A stretch of 49,538 nucleotides of DNA from Duganella callida (GCF_004614165.1 NZ_SPVG01000013.1:1-49538), one strand, 5' to 3'. Shown: positions 24,601 to 34,227, counted from the stretch's first letter. The notes: generated from the letters alone by a model not told the origin. Program-made: numbers and translations.

Positions 24601-27027
24601 ATGCCCCGTTCCGCGCTACAAACCGCCAGTCCGTCCGCTCCCGCGGCCACCGACTGGGCCACGCTCTACCGCGACCTGGCCAGCGAAGGCCAGATACCGC
24701 AGGCGTCCGGCGCCCAGATCGACGCCCGCAACGCCGTGTTCCGCTCCATGTACCTGAACCTGGCCGACCTCAAACAACAGATCGCCGCCAGCGGCATGCA
24801 GCCCACCCACGTTACCGTGTACGCGGACGTGCTGACCATTCCGGCCGGTTTGAGCTGGCCATTGGCCGCCGCCGTGCTGGTGGTGTACGCGCGCCGCATC
24901 GAAGTCGATCCCAGCGCCGCGGTGCTGCTCGACTACCGCGCTTCGTCGAGCGCGGCGCTGCTGCTGTTCTGCGACGAGATGCAGGGCGCGCTGACGGCGC
25001 GCGCGGTGGTGTCCAGCGTCGCCACGCAGCCGGTGACCTTCGTGGTCAACGCCGCCAGCGCCGATCCTGGCGTCATCATCCACAGCGTCAACGGCGCGCC
25101 GACGATGGCGCCGCTGAGCCGCGCCAACGGCCTGCCGCTGGCGCTCGACGACGAATTCGAACTGGCGCTGAACAACGCCTTCATCTTCGGCACGCTGCTG
25201 GTCGACGAGCAGCCGGCGCTGGCGCTGTCGATACTCGGCTGGGTCAAGGACTGGTCGGGCGCCGTGCCGGCGCAGCTGGGACTATTCCTGCGCAGCGCAT
25301 CGCTGGCCACCTTGCTCAGCGCGCAGATCAGCGCGCGCGCCAACGGCGCCACCTTCGTGCCCTACCTCAGCGCCGACATCTACACCCAGCTGGCCGACGC
25401 CTACGTGGCGCAGGCGCGCCAGTACGAAAGCGACTACATGGCGCTGAGCACCCAGCAGGCGGTCAGCCAGCAGGGCATCGCGCTGGCGCAGGCACTGTGC
25501 GACAACGCCGTCTACCAGACCGACTACGTCAACGGCCTGCTGGCCCAGGCCAATCTCAACTGCGTCAACGCCAACGCCGCCGTGGCGGCCGCGCTGGCCG
25601 AACTGAATACCCAGCAGCTGGCAACACGCAATGTATCCATCGACTTCCAGGACGTCGGCCTGCCGGCCTATGAGCGGGCGGCCATCGCCAAGGCGGTGTT
25701 CGCCATCGTCACTGGCATCGCCACCTTCGGCGCGGCGATTGTCGCCATCGCGGTCGGCGACGGCGCGGCCGCTCCGGCGGCAGCGGACGGCGCGATCCAG
25801 ACCGTGAAGGCGGTGTCCGACGCCAGCAAGGCCGCCGCCGAAATGGCCGACACCATGAAATCGCTGAAGGATGCGATGGAAGCGCTGAAGGCGGTCTACG
25901 AACTGTCGGCCACCATCACCGAAGCCGCGCGCAGCATCCAGGACGCGTCCGGCCTGGTGGCGAAGATGCAGGACATCGACACCGGCGCGGACATCGACAG
26001 CGCCACGCAGTGGGACATCTTCCTGGTCAAGAGCACCGACGCGCTGAAGGAACCGATCGACAAGGGCATCGACTACGCCAGCGACTACCTGCAGGCGCTG
26101 ACCATCCAGTGCATCTACGGCAAGGCCCTGGCGCAGGCGCAAGTGGCGGCGATCCAGGCCGCGCAGCAGTACGCCGCGATCTCGCTGCAGCAGCAGACCG
26201 CCCAGCAGCAGCAGGCGCGCCTGCAGGCGCTGGTGGCGCAGCTGCGCGCCGGCGCGGCACCGAGTGCACTGATGATGCAGCAGTTCTACCAGCGCTACCT
26301 GGACGCCAAGGGCGCCCTGTACAGCGCGCTGCAGAATTACCGCGCCTCCTACTTCTACTGGGCACTGACGCCGTCCACCGTGCAGCCGAAAGTGGTCGAC
26401 ACGGTGCAGACGCTGGAGACCGGCCTGAATGCGCTGACCGCGGTGGCGCTGGACAAGGCCAACGCCCTCACCCTGTTCGACCCGCCGCCGCAGGCGATCA
26501 GCGACAAGACCGTCGTCGTCACCGATGCCGCCACCGTGGCCGCGATCCGCTCCGGCGCGGCCGATGTGGCCATCGCGCTGCCGGCGCTGCCCTTCCTCGG
26601 CCTGGAACGGGTGCGGCTGGACACCATCCGCGTCTGGCTGGATGGCGTCAGGGCGCCGTACGGCCAGCGCATCAGCGTGCGCATCGCCAGCTCGGGCAGT
26701 TACGCCGACCGGCGCGCCGGCGACGACTACGCGTTCTCCAGCAAGCCGCTGGCGCGCCTGTTCGAATACCACGTCAAGCCCGCCAAATCGGCCGATCCGA
26801 ATCCGGCCTGGGCCTTCGCCAACGGTGACCTGGGCTACATCGAGCTGGATGGCCGCGTCGACAACGAAGTCAAGTACGCCTACTTCGCACCGACGCCGTT
26901 CAGCGCCTGGCATCTGAGCCTGCCGGTCGAACTGAATCCCGGCGTCGACCTGTCGGCCGTGAGCAGCGTCACCTTCCAGTTCCAGGGCAGCGCCATCCCG
27001 GCCGCGTTCAACGTGAAAGGAAGCTGA
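24601..27027 (+). CDS. Large putative toxin subunit with Tc-toxin-like C-terminus
   Basis: 808 aa, no signal peptide, four regions. Residues about 68-165 are beta-rich with regular short strands (VTVYADVLTIPAG, VLVVYARRIEVDPSAAVLLDY), like a small beta-solenoid. Residues about 255-345 are a long helix pair. Residues 363-386 (AKAVFAIVTGIATFGAAIVA onward) are hydrophobic, followed by long Ala/Gln-rich coiled helices to about 625, so it has a second ClyA-like hairpin and bundle. Residues about 665-805 are a beta-sandwich whose end (APTPFSAWHLSLPVEL, then DLSAVSSVTFQFQGSA) resembles the TcB-binding C-terminus of TcA insecticidal toxins. AGGAG precedes the ATG. It abuts the next gene with no gap. 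Function is inferred, not proven. Confidence 0.65.
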   Translation: MPRSALQTASPSAPAATDWATLYRDLASEGQIPQASGAQIDARNAVFRSMYLNLADLKQQIAASGMQPTHVTVYADVLTIPAGLSWPLAAAVLVVYARRIEVDPSAAVLLDYRASSSAALLLFCDEMQGALTARAVVSSVATQPVTFVVNAASADPGVIIHSVNGAPTMAPLSRANGLPLALDDEFELALNNAFIFGTLLVDEQPALALSILGWVKDWSGAVPAQLGLFLRSASLATLLSAQISARANGATFVPYLSADIYTQLADAYVAQARQYESDYMALSTQQAVSQQGIALAQALCDNAVYQTDYVNGLLAQANLNCVNANAAVAAALAELNTQQLATRNVSIDFQDVGLPAYERAAIAKAVFAIVTGIATFGAAIVAIAVGDGAAAPAAADGAIQTVKAVSDASKAAAEMADTMKSLKDAMEALKAVYELSATITEAARSIQDASGLVAKMQDIDTGADIDSATQWDIFLVKSTDALKEPIDKGIDYASDYLQALTIQCIYGKALAQAQVAAIQAAQQYAAISLQQQTAQQQQARLQALVAQLRAGAAPSALMMQQFYQRYLDAKGALYSALQNYRASYFYWALTPSTVQPKVVDTVQTLETGLNALTAVALDKANALTLFDPPPQAISDKTVVVTDAATVAAIRSGAADVAIALPALPFLGLERVRLDTIRVWLDGVRAPYGQRISVRIASSGSYADRRAGDDYAFSSKPLARLFEYHVKPAKSADPNPAWAFANGDLGYIELDGRVDNEVKYAYFAPTPFSAWHLSLPVELNPGVDLSAVSSVTFQFQGSAIPAAFNVKGS

Positions 27028-27822
27028 ATGGACACCACCCGAATCGACCTCGGACCGGACACGGTGACAGCCGGCGGCAGCCCGTTCGCCCTGCCGGCCG
27101 CGCAATGGCGCGCCATCGGCGACTTCCTGGCCAGCGTCAACGCCACCGATGCCGCGTCCAGCGCCGGCATCGCCGCCCAGTTGCCCGACTACGCCACGCT
27201 GCGCACCTGCGCCGCCAACTGGAGCGCGCGCACGCATCCCAACCTGCTGTCGCTGGCCGGCCAGATCAGCCAATACGGCAGCTACTTTTCCCAGCAGCTG
27301 GCGCCGCGCCTGAACGCCATGATCAGCGGCCAGCAGGCGGCGCAACAAGGCGCGGCGCTGGATGCCCTGCTGCAGCCGGCGATGGACACGGCGCAGCGCT
27401 GCGCCACGCTGGCCGCCGCACTGGTGCCGGACCTGCAGACGCTGGGCAGCACCTGCGGCAACATCCAGCGCGCGCTGCCGGGCGTGATCTCGTCGTTGAC
27501 GGCGCAATCGGTCGGCATTCCCGGCATGGGCAGCAACGACGGTCTGGCCGCCCGGCTGGCGGCGCAGATCGGCGCCATCGCCGCCAATCTGGCGCAGGTG
27601 GCGGTGCTGTACGCGGTCGCCGGCAACGTGCCGCTGGCCGACATCGAACGCCTGCGCGGCGCCTGGGGCGGCATCAGCGACGACCTGGCGGCGCTTCGGG
27701 AAGACATGCAGACACTGGCCGCCAGCCTGGACACGGTACTGGCCGGCCTGGACCTGCAACTGGCGGGCAGTCAATGGCAGAGCGTGGCCGCCGAAGCGGC
27801 CGCCTTTGCCGCCGCGGCTTAA
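27028..27822 (+). CDS. Short paralog of the XaxA-like protein, lacking the hydrophobic hairpin
   Basis: 264 aa, helical, no signal peptide. It shares ordered landmarks with the 389-aa protein: AQWRAIGDFL (25-34), ISQYG (80-84), GAWGGISDDL (211-220) and WQSVAAEAAAF (250-260). The middle, where the longer protein has its hydrophobic membrane hairpin, is shortened to a mildly hydrophobic helix (AAQIGAIAANLAQVAVLYAV). That suggests a partner or assembly subunit, like the B subunit of binary alpha-pore toxins, or an inhibitor. ATG at 27028 directly follows the preceding TGA, with AAAGGA in the end of the upstream gene serving as ribosome site, so translation is probably coupled. Function is inferred. 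Confidence 0.65.
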   Translation: MDTTRIDLGPDTVTAGGSPFALPAAQWRAIGDFLASVNATDAASSAGIAAQLPDYATLRTCAANWSARTHPNLLSLAGQISQYGSYFSQQLAPRLNAMISGQQAAQQGAALDALLQPAMDTAQRCATLAAALVPDLQTLGSTCGNIQRALPGVISSLTAQSVGIPGMGSNDGLAARLAAQIGAIAANLAQVAVLYAVAGNVPLADIERLRGAWGGISDDLAALREDMQTLAASLDTVLAGLDLQLAGSQWQSVAAEAAAFAAAA

Positions 27823-27850
27823 ACCTCAACTTCAACCAAGGAGCTTCATC

Positions 27851-28171
27851 ATGGCAGGCCAGAAAACCTTCATCAACAACACCCCGCGCGACATCAGCCT
27901 GACGCTGTCGATCCGCGCCGGCGACAATCCGGCCAACACCGCCGGCCAGCAGACCATCACCATCCGCGCCAATTCACAGGCCCGGGTTACCTACGGCAAC
28001 GACTCCAACATCTACCTGAACGGTCTGTCGGTGGTGGCGGTCGGCGAGGACGGCGTCTTCGGCGAGCAGGAATTCGTGGTCACGCGCGGCGCCCCGATCG
28101 ACAACCTGCTGAACATGAACAGCGTGGTGGTGCTGAACGGCGGCTTCGTGCAACTGACCTCGCACAACTGA
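27851..28171 (+). CDS. Small beta-rich protein of the toxin cassette
   Basis: 106 aa, no signal peptide. ATG at 27851 with AAGGAG eight bases upstream is a better start than the in-frame codon at 27806, which overlaps the previous gene. The sequence alternates short strands and polar loops (KTFINNTPRDISLTLSIRAG, QTITIRANSQARVTYGND, NIYLNGLSVVAV, QEFVVTRG, SVVVLNGGFVQL), predicting a single beta-sandwich. I do not recognise a named family. Last of four genes with short gaps (57, 0 and 28 nt), so likely a component, carbohydrate- or lipid-binding accessory, or immunity-type factor of the same system. Confidence 0.65.
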   Translation: MAGQKTFINNTPRDISLTLSIRAGDNPANTAGQQTITIRANSQARVTYGNDSNIYLNGLSVVAVGEDGVFGEQEFVVTRGAPIDNLLNMNSVVVLNGGFVQLTSHN

Positions 28172-28201
28172 GCGCGCAGGGTATTGCCCTGGCGCGGAAA
28201 T

Positions 28202-28260
28202 TCCGCTATATTGAACACATGTTCTCTATAGCGGATTTGTTCAATATAATCCGATATAGA
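28202..28260 (+). promoter_or_regulatory. Promoter with nested inverted repeats
   Basis: TCCGCTATA (28202-28210) pairs with TATAGCGGA (28227-28235); TATTGAACA (28209-28217) pairs with TGTTCAATA (28238-28246); TCTATAGCGGA (28225-28235) is nearly the inverse of TCCGATATAGA (28250-28260). A perfect -10 hexamer TATAAT sits at 28245-28250, with a weak -35 (TTCTCT, 28222-28227) at 17 bp. Overlapping operators on a promoter for the 110-aa gene fit best; a stem-loop terminator for the toxin operon is the alternative. Confidence 0.6.
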
Positions 28261-28405
28261 CTTTTTGCATCAAGAGTCGGTTTGATCCGACGCCAACCTG
28301 CCTTCCCGGGCAAGGTGGAAGCCTTACGGCGATGCGGCCTTTTAACGGCAACGAAGCGGGTGCAGGTGGTTTGCTCCGGATCGGGCCAGGAATTTTGGAG
28401 CAACC
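28256..28405 (+). promoter_or_regulatory. Long possibly structured 5' leader
   Basis: About 150 bases between the TATAAT promoter and the ATG at 28406. It contains a hairpin GTCGG-TTTGAT-CCGAC (28276-28291), a competing pair ATCAA/TTGAT (28269-28273 with 28282-28286), and further C/G-rich complementary patches. It ends TTTTGGAGCAACC before the ATG (GGAG ribosome site). It is unusually long for the small gene it precedes; I cannot match it to a known riboswitch. Confidence 0.35.
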
Positions 28406-28738
28406 ATGACTACGCAGACCATTCTCTCTCAAGACGCCAGCGCGCTGGATCAGCAGTTCCGCATGACGCACACCTTTCACCTGTCGCTGGGCGCCAGTCA
28501 GCCCGCTGCCGGCCAACTCGAATCGACCTTGAAAAACTCCAACGCGCGCGTCGAGAAATGGCTGATCCTGCGCCGCGGCGGCTACTATGAGCACAGCATC
28601 ACCGTCGGCGGCATCGGCGAAGCCTCCGCGCGCGCCCTGCGCAAGGCGCTGGCCAGCCTGAACAGAGAGATCAAGGTGCACGTCGAACATATGTTGCACT
28701 TCGACAGCCCATCTCCTGAGTTGAGATTCCATGCATGA
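28406..28738 (+). CDS. Small protein, predicted ferredoxin-like (ACT-like) fold
   Basis: 110 aa, cytosolic. I do not recognise a named family. The pattern strand (HTFHLSLG), helix (AAGQLESTLKNSN), strand pair (RVEKWLILRRGGYYEHSITVGG), helix (EASARALRKALASLN), strand (EIKVHVEHMLHF) predicts a beta-alpha-beta-beta-alpha-beta sandwich like ACT or other small ligand-binding regulatory domains. Start ATG at 28406 has GGAG nine bases upstream. It has its own promoter with inverted repeats and a 150-base leader, so it is likely regulated independently of the putative toxin genes upstream. Function unknown. Confidence 0.65.
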   Translation: MTTQTILSQDASALDQQFRMTHTFHLSLGASQPAAGQLESTLKNSNARVEKWLILRRGGYYEHSITVGGIGEASARALRKALASLNREIKVHVEHMLHFDSPSPELRFHA

Positions 28739-29021
28739 TGCAGCGCTCCTTTCCTGGACGCTTCCTGCTCCGCCAGTCCGACATGTCCGGCTGCCATTCA
28801 AGTGTCCCGGGCCCAAGCCCGGTGTCACTGTCTTTCCGCGGCATTTCATAGGCTTTCTCAATATGCGACCAAGCTTGCCGTAGAAAAATATTCGCGGCAG
28901 GCGGAATTCGCGGATTCTCTGTTCCAGATCGAAAGATCGCCACGAGTTAAGCTCAGACTGGAGGCACTGCCGCCAGCTGACGGCAATTCATTCTGCGGAT
29001 ACCATCTTCAATGGATGCCTT
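28739..29021. other. Non-coding region in the accessory island
   Basis: About 280 bases with lower GC and no convincing gene. A hairpin is present at 28801-28829 (AGTG, CCCGGGC, loop CCAA, GCCCGG, TCACT) without a T tract. The rest looks like decayed or neutral sequence. Confidence 0.4.
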
Positions 29022-29168
29022 ATGAAAATCGCTATCATATTGGCGCTATTGGCCGCGTTCACCACGGCGAGTGCGCGAGAAGCAATCGCCACCGGCCGCT
29101 ACATTTCAAGTGCGACGCGGGAGTGTTTCTCTGTGCCGCTGACGAACCCGGCAAATGCCGTATCTTGA
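29022..29168 (+). CDS. Candidate 48-aa secreted peptide
   Basis: A short frame reading MKIAIILALLAAFTTASA, then REAIATGRYISSATRECFSV and a brief tail. The first 18 residues are a textbook signal peptide (Lys, hydrophobic core, AxA-type cleavage site at TASA), leaving a 30-residue mature peptide with one Cys. The ribosome site is weak (GGATG). It lies 19 bases before a strong bidirectional terminator. It may be a genuine small secreted or periplasmic peptide, or the 5' remnant of a longer exported protein cut by a mutation. Confidence 0.4.
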   Translation: MKIAIILALLAAFTTASAREAIATGRYISSATRECFSVPLTNPANAVS

Positions 29169-29186
29169 AGGCGGCACCAGCACAAT

Positions 29187-29214
29187 AAAAAAACGGGCCG
29201 AAGCCCGTTTTTTT
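29187..29214. terminator. Bidirectional rho-independent terminator
   Basis: Arms AAAAAAACGGGC (29187-29198) and GCCCGTTTTTTT (29203-29214) with loop CGAA. It ends gltA on the minus strand, 20 nt after its stop, and any plus-strand transcript from the island. Confidence 0.9.
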
Positions 29215-29234
29215 GGAGTGCGTTACAGCGCCGA

Positions 29235-30536
29235 TTAACGCTTGTCCAGCGGCGGCACGTCGCGCACGGTGGCGCCGACGAACAGCTGGCGTGGACGGCC
29301 GATCTTCTGTTCCGGATCGGCGATCATTTCGTTCCACTGGGCGATCCAGCCGATGGTACGCGCCATCGCGAAGATCCCGGTGAACAGCGACACCGGAATG
29401 CCCAGCGCCGACTGCACGATGCCCGAGTAGAAGTCGACGTTCGGGTACAGCTTGCGCGAGACGAAGTATTCGTCGTTCAGGGCGATCTTTTCCAGTTCCA
29501 TCGCCAGTTTGAACAGCGGGTCGTCGTGCAGGCCCAGTTCGTTCAGCACTTCGTGGCAGGTTTCGCGCATCAGTTTGGCGCGCGGGTCGAAGTTCTTGTA
29601 CACGCGGTGACCGAAGCCCATCAGCTTCACGCCCGAGTTCTTGTCCTTGACCTTCTCGATGAAGGCCGGGATGTTCTCGACGCTGCCGATTTCCTTCAGC
29701 ATGGTCAGTGCCGCTTCGTTGGCGCCGCCGTGGGCAGGGCCCCACAGGCAGGCGATACCGGCAGCGATACAGGCGAACGGGTTGGCGCCCGAGGAACCGG
29801 CCAGACGCACGGTCGAGGTCGAAGCGTTCTGCTCGTGGTCGGCGTGCAGGATCAGGATGCGGTCCAGCGCGCGCACCAGCACGTCGTTGACCTTGTACTC
29901 TTCGCATGGGTTGCCGAACATCATGCGCATGAAGTTGGCCGAGTACGACAGGTCGTTGCGCGGGTACATGAACGGCTGGCCGATCGAGTACTTGTAGGCC
30001 ATGGCGACCAGGGTCGGCATCTTGGCGATCAGGCGGATGGCCGAGATTTCGCGCTGCTTGGCATCGTTGATGTCCAGCGAATCGTGGTAGAACGAGGCCA
30101 GCGCGCCGACGGTGCCGACCAGTACCGACATCGGGTGCGCGTCGCGACGGAAGCCGCGGAAGAAGAATTGCATCTGCTCGTGCACCATGGTGTGCTTGGT
30201 CACGGTGTCGACGAATTCCTGTTTCTGTACTGCGTTCGGCAGTTCGCCGTTCAGCAGCAGGTAGCACGATTCCATGAAGTCGGCATTCACCGCCAGCTGT
30301 TCGATCGGGTAGCCGCGGTATTGCAGCTCGCCCTTGTCGCCGTCGATGTAGGTGATCGACGAGTTGCACGAGGCGGTCGACATGAAGCCCGGGTCGTAGG
30401 TGAACTTGCCGGTGGCGCCGTACAGTTTGCGGATATCGATCACGTCCGGGCCGACGGTGCCTTTGTAGATCGGGAATTCGACCGATGCGCTGCCATCGGA
30501 GAACGAGAGAGTGGCTTTGTTATCAGAGATATTCAT
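29235..30536 (-). CDS. gltA: Citrate synthase (type II)
   Basis: Condenses acetyl-CoA and oxaloacetate to citrate, the entry step of the TCA cycle. 433 aa, the size of hexameric, NADH-sensitive Gram-negative enzymes, with the extra N-terminal beta domain ([19 protein letters not shown]). Catalytic residues by motif: His269 in [11 protein letters not shown], His310 in [15 protein letters not shown] and Asp368 in NVDFYSGI; also [15 protein letters not shown] around 230-245. It follows sdhE on the same strand (54 nt gap) and ends at a strong terminator. In many betaproteobacteria sucA follows directly; here an island intervenes. Confidence 0.97.
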   Translation of the reverse strand: MNISDNKATLSFSDGSASVEFPIYKGTVGPDVIDIRKLYGATGKFTYDPGFMSTASCNSSITYIDGDKGELQYRGYPIEQLAVNADFMESCYLLLNGELPNAVQKQEFVDTVTKHTMVHEQMQFFFRGFRRDAHPMSVLVGTVGALASFYHDSLDINDAKQREISAIRLIAKMPTLVAMAYKYSIGQPFMYPRNDLSYSANFMRMMFGNPCEEYKVNDVLVRALDRILILHADHEQNASTSTVRLAGSSGANPFACIAAGIACLWGPAHGGANEAALTMLKEIGSVENIPAFIEKVKDKNSGVKLMGFGHRVYKNFDPRAKLMRETCHEVLNELGLHDDPLFKLAMELEKIALNDEYFVSRKLYPNVDFYSGIVQSALGIPVSLFTGIFAMARTIGWIAQWNEMIADPEQKIGRPRQLFVGATVRDVPPLDKR

Positions 30537-30590
30537 GGACTCTTCCTTCTTTGGAGAGATGCTACGGATAAAAAAATTCTGGGTGTGCTG

Positions 30591-30872
30591 CTACGCCAGG
30601 CGCAGCCGCTGCAGCAACGCATGCACGTGCGGCAGATCGACCTCGCCCTCCGGCTCTTTACGGGCCAGTACCAGATCCATCAGGGCATTGTCCGACAAGT
30701 CGAGGAGCCGCGTCAGTGCGTCCACTTCCTCGTCGGTCAATTCGGTTTCATGCGCATCCAGAAAACGCGTCAGGATGATGTCGTTTTCCAGCAGACCGCG
30801 GCGGGCGCGCCAGCGCAGGCGGGCGCGGTTGGCCGGGTCGGACTGATGCGCAATAGCGTTCGTTTCAGTCAT
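30591..30872 (-). CDS. sdhE: FAD assembly factor SdhE
   Basis: A 93-residue member of the SdhE/SDH5 family that promotes covalent attachment of FAD to the succinate dehydrogenase flavoprotein. The family signature RGLLEND (25-31) is present, preceded by RARLRWRAR and followed by the acidic helical bundle (TRFLDAHETELTDEEVDALTRLLDLSDNALMDLV). It lies between sdhB and gltA on the same strand. A hairpin separates it from sdhB, so it may be expressed partly from its own promoter together with gltA. Confidence 0.92.
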   Translation of the reverse strand: MTETNAIAHQSDPANRARLRWRARRGLLENDIILTRFLDAHETELTDEEVDALTRLLDLSDNALMDLVLARKEPEGEVDLPHVHALLQRLRLA

Positions 30873-30894
30873 ATCAATACTACTTTATACTAAA

Positions 30895-30918
30895 ACGGGC
30901 GACGAGATCGCCGCCCGT
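30895..30918 (-). terminator. Terminator or attenuator after sdhB
   Basis: Ten-base arms ACGGGCGACG (30895-30904) and CGCCGCCCGT (30909-30918) with one mismatch and loop AGAT, followed on the minus strand by TTTTAG. It lies about 10 nt after the sdhB stop and before sdhE, so it probably terminates or attenuates the sdhCDAB transcript. Confidence 0.65.
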
Positions 30919-30928
30919 AAAGTGCGCT

Positions 30929-31639
30929 TTAGATCGCGCGACGTACCATCAATTCCTTGATCTTGCCGATGGCCTTGTTCGGGTTCAGACCCTTCGGGCA
31001 GACATCGACGCAGTTCATGATCGAGTGGCAGCGGAACAGACGGTACGGGTCTTCCAGGTTGTCCAGACGCTCGCCGGTGGCTTCGTCGCGCGAGTCGGCG
31101 ATGAAGCGGTAGGCTTGCAGCAGGCCGGCCGGGCCGACGAACTTGTCCGGATTCCACCAGAACGACGGGCACGACGTCGAGCAGCACGCGCACAGGATGC
31201 ACTCGTACAGGCCGTCCAGCTCTTCGCGTTCGGCCGGCGACTGCAGGCGTTCCTTTTCAGGACGGATCGAGTCGTTGATCAGGTACGGCTTGATCGAGTG
31301 GTACTGCTTGAAGAACTGGGTCATGTCGACGATCAGGTCGCGGATCACCGGCAGGCCAGGCAGCGGACGCAGCACGATCGGCTCGGTCAGCTCTTTCAGG
31401 TTGGTGGTGCAGGCCAGACCGTTCTTGCCGTTGATGTTCATCGCGTCCGAACCGCACACGCCTTCGCGGCACGAGCGGCGCAGGGCCAGCGAGTCGTCGA
31501 CGTCGGACTTGATGCGCTGCAGGGCGTCCAGCAGCATCTTGTCGGTGTCTTTCAGCTCGACGGTGACATCCTGCATGTAGGGCTTGGCATCCTTGTCCGG
31601 ATCGTAGCGGTAGATTTTCAGTTTGAGAGTGCGTGGCAT
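30929..31639 (-). CDS. sdhB: Succinate dehydrogenase iron-sulfur subunit
   Basis: 236 aa. Carries electrons from the FAD of SdhA to ubiquinone through three Fe-S clusters in complex II, on the inner face of the cytoplasmic membrane. Cysteine motifs: [21 protein letters not shown] for the 2Fe-2S cluster, [16 protein letters not shown] for 4Fe-4S, and [17 protein letters not shown] for the last clusters. Length is normal. Starts 16 nt after sdhA on the minus strand. Confidence 0.97.
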   Translation of the reverse strand: MPRTLKLKIYRYDPDKDAKPYMQDVTVELKDTDKMLLDALQRIKSDVDDSLALRRSCREGVCGSDAMNINGKNGLACTTNLKELTEPIVLRPLPGLPVIRDLIVDMTQFFKQYHSIKPYLINDSIRPEKERLQSPAEREELDGLYECILCACCSTSCPSFWWNPDKFVGPAGLLQAYRFIADSRDEATGERLDNLEDPYRLFRCHSIMNCVDVCPKGLNPNKAIGKIKELMVRRAI

Positions 31640-31655
31640 AACAATGAGCCCTTGC

Positions 31656-33434
<1,779 letters not shown>

Positions 33435-33436
33435 GA

Positions 33437-33805
33437 TTAAACACTCCAGAGAATCTGTACCGCCCAGACGGCACAAGCGATCAGCCACAGGATGGTGGCG
33501 ATTTGCAGGGTCAGGCGCAGGCCGACCGATTTGACATAGTCCATCCAGATGTCGCGCACGCCCACCCAGGCGTGGTAGAACAGGCCCAGCAGCGTAACCG
33601 CGCTGATCAGCTTGAACCATTGTTGCGCGAACAGGCCGGCCCAGCCCTCATACGTGAAGTTTTGGCCGGACAGGAAGGAAATCAGCAGGATCGCGGTGTA
33701 CAGGATCATGACGACGGCGGTGACGCGCTGCGCCAGCCAGTCTTTCATGCCGTAGTGGGCGCCGACCACGCGGCGCTTAGGACCGATGTTGTTATTGTTG
33801 GCCAT
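33437..33805 (-). CDS. sdhD: Succinate dehydrogenase membrane anchor subunit
   Basis: 122 aa with three membrane helices ([53 protein letters not shown]). The helix-2 motif [14 protein letters not shown] carries a heme and quinone-site His and is typical of proteobacterial SdhD. Its start codon overlaps the sdhC stop codon by one base. Anchors SdhAB and forms the quinone site with SdhC. Confidence 0.94.
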   Translation of the reverse strand: MANNNNIGPKRRVVGAHYGMKDWLAQRVTAVVMILYTAILLISFLSGQNFTYEGWAGLFAQQWFKLISAVTLLGLFYHAWVGVRDIWMDYVKSVGLRLTLQIATILWLIACAVWAVQILWSV

Positions 33806-34227
33806 CAGAATACTCCAAACAGTTTGAGGGCGACGATCAGGGTCAGCACCAGGCTGACCACCAGCACGGCGGCCGACGATTTACGCGCCGAGTGCTTGTC
33901 CAGGCCGATGTGCATGTCCATGATCAGGTGGCGCACGCCGGAGCAGAAGTGCTGCATGTAGCCCCACACCAGGCCGAGGATGATCAGCTTGACCAGCGGG
34001 TAGGTGACGAAACCCTGGTAGTAGGCGAAGGAGATCTCGGAGCGCAGGCTCTGCTCCAGCAGATACAGCACGAAGGGCAGCAGCAGGAACACCAGGAAAC
34101 CGCTGATACGGTGCAGGATGGATACGATCGCCGCCAATGGCATGCGGTAGTTGGACAGTTCGGTAACGTGGATGTTACGGAACTCCGGCCGTTCTTTTTT
34201 AGGGGCTTCCCTTACGGCTTCTGACAT
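33805..34227 (-). CDS. sdhC: Succinate dehydrogenase cytochrome b556 subunit
   Basis: 140 aa. Membrane anchor with heme b: the N-terminal cytosolic segment ends RMPLAAIVSILHRISGFLVF (family motif HRISG), and helix 2/3 holds HFCSGVRHLIMD, whose His is a heme ligand. Three membrane helices. First gene of sdhCDAB-sdhE-gltA; the roughly 200-base AT-richer region upstream (34228-34432) must hold the operon promoter. Confidence 0.95.
   Translation of the reverse strand: MSEAVREAPKKERPEFRNIHVTELSNYRMPLAAIVSILHRISGFLVFLLLPFVLYLLEQSLRSEISFAYYQGFVTYPLVKLIILGLVWGYMQHFCSGVRHLIMDMHIGLDKHSARKSSAAVLVVSLVLTLIVALKLFGVF

Noticed and set aside
24573-25673. Arg-rich frame overlapping the start of the 808-aa gene
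   Set aside because: Arg/Ala-rich out-of-frame translation of the real gene, lacking a plausible ribosome site of its own.
28256-28405. Cobalamin, TPP or glycine riboswitch in the leader of the 110-aa gene
   Set aside because: I looked for the conserved boxes of these classes and did not find them; kept only as an unclassified structured leader.
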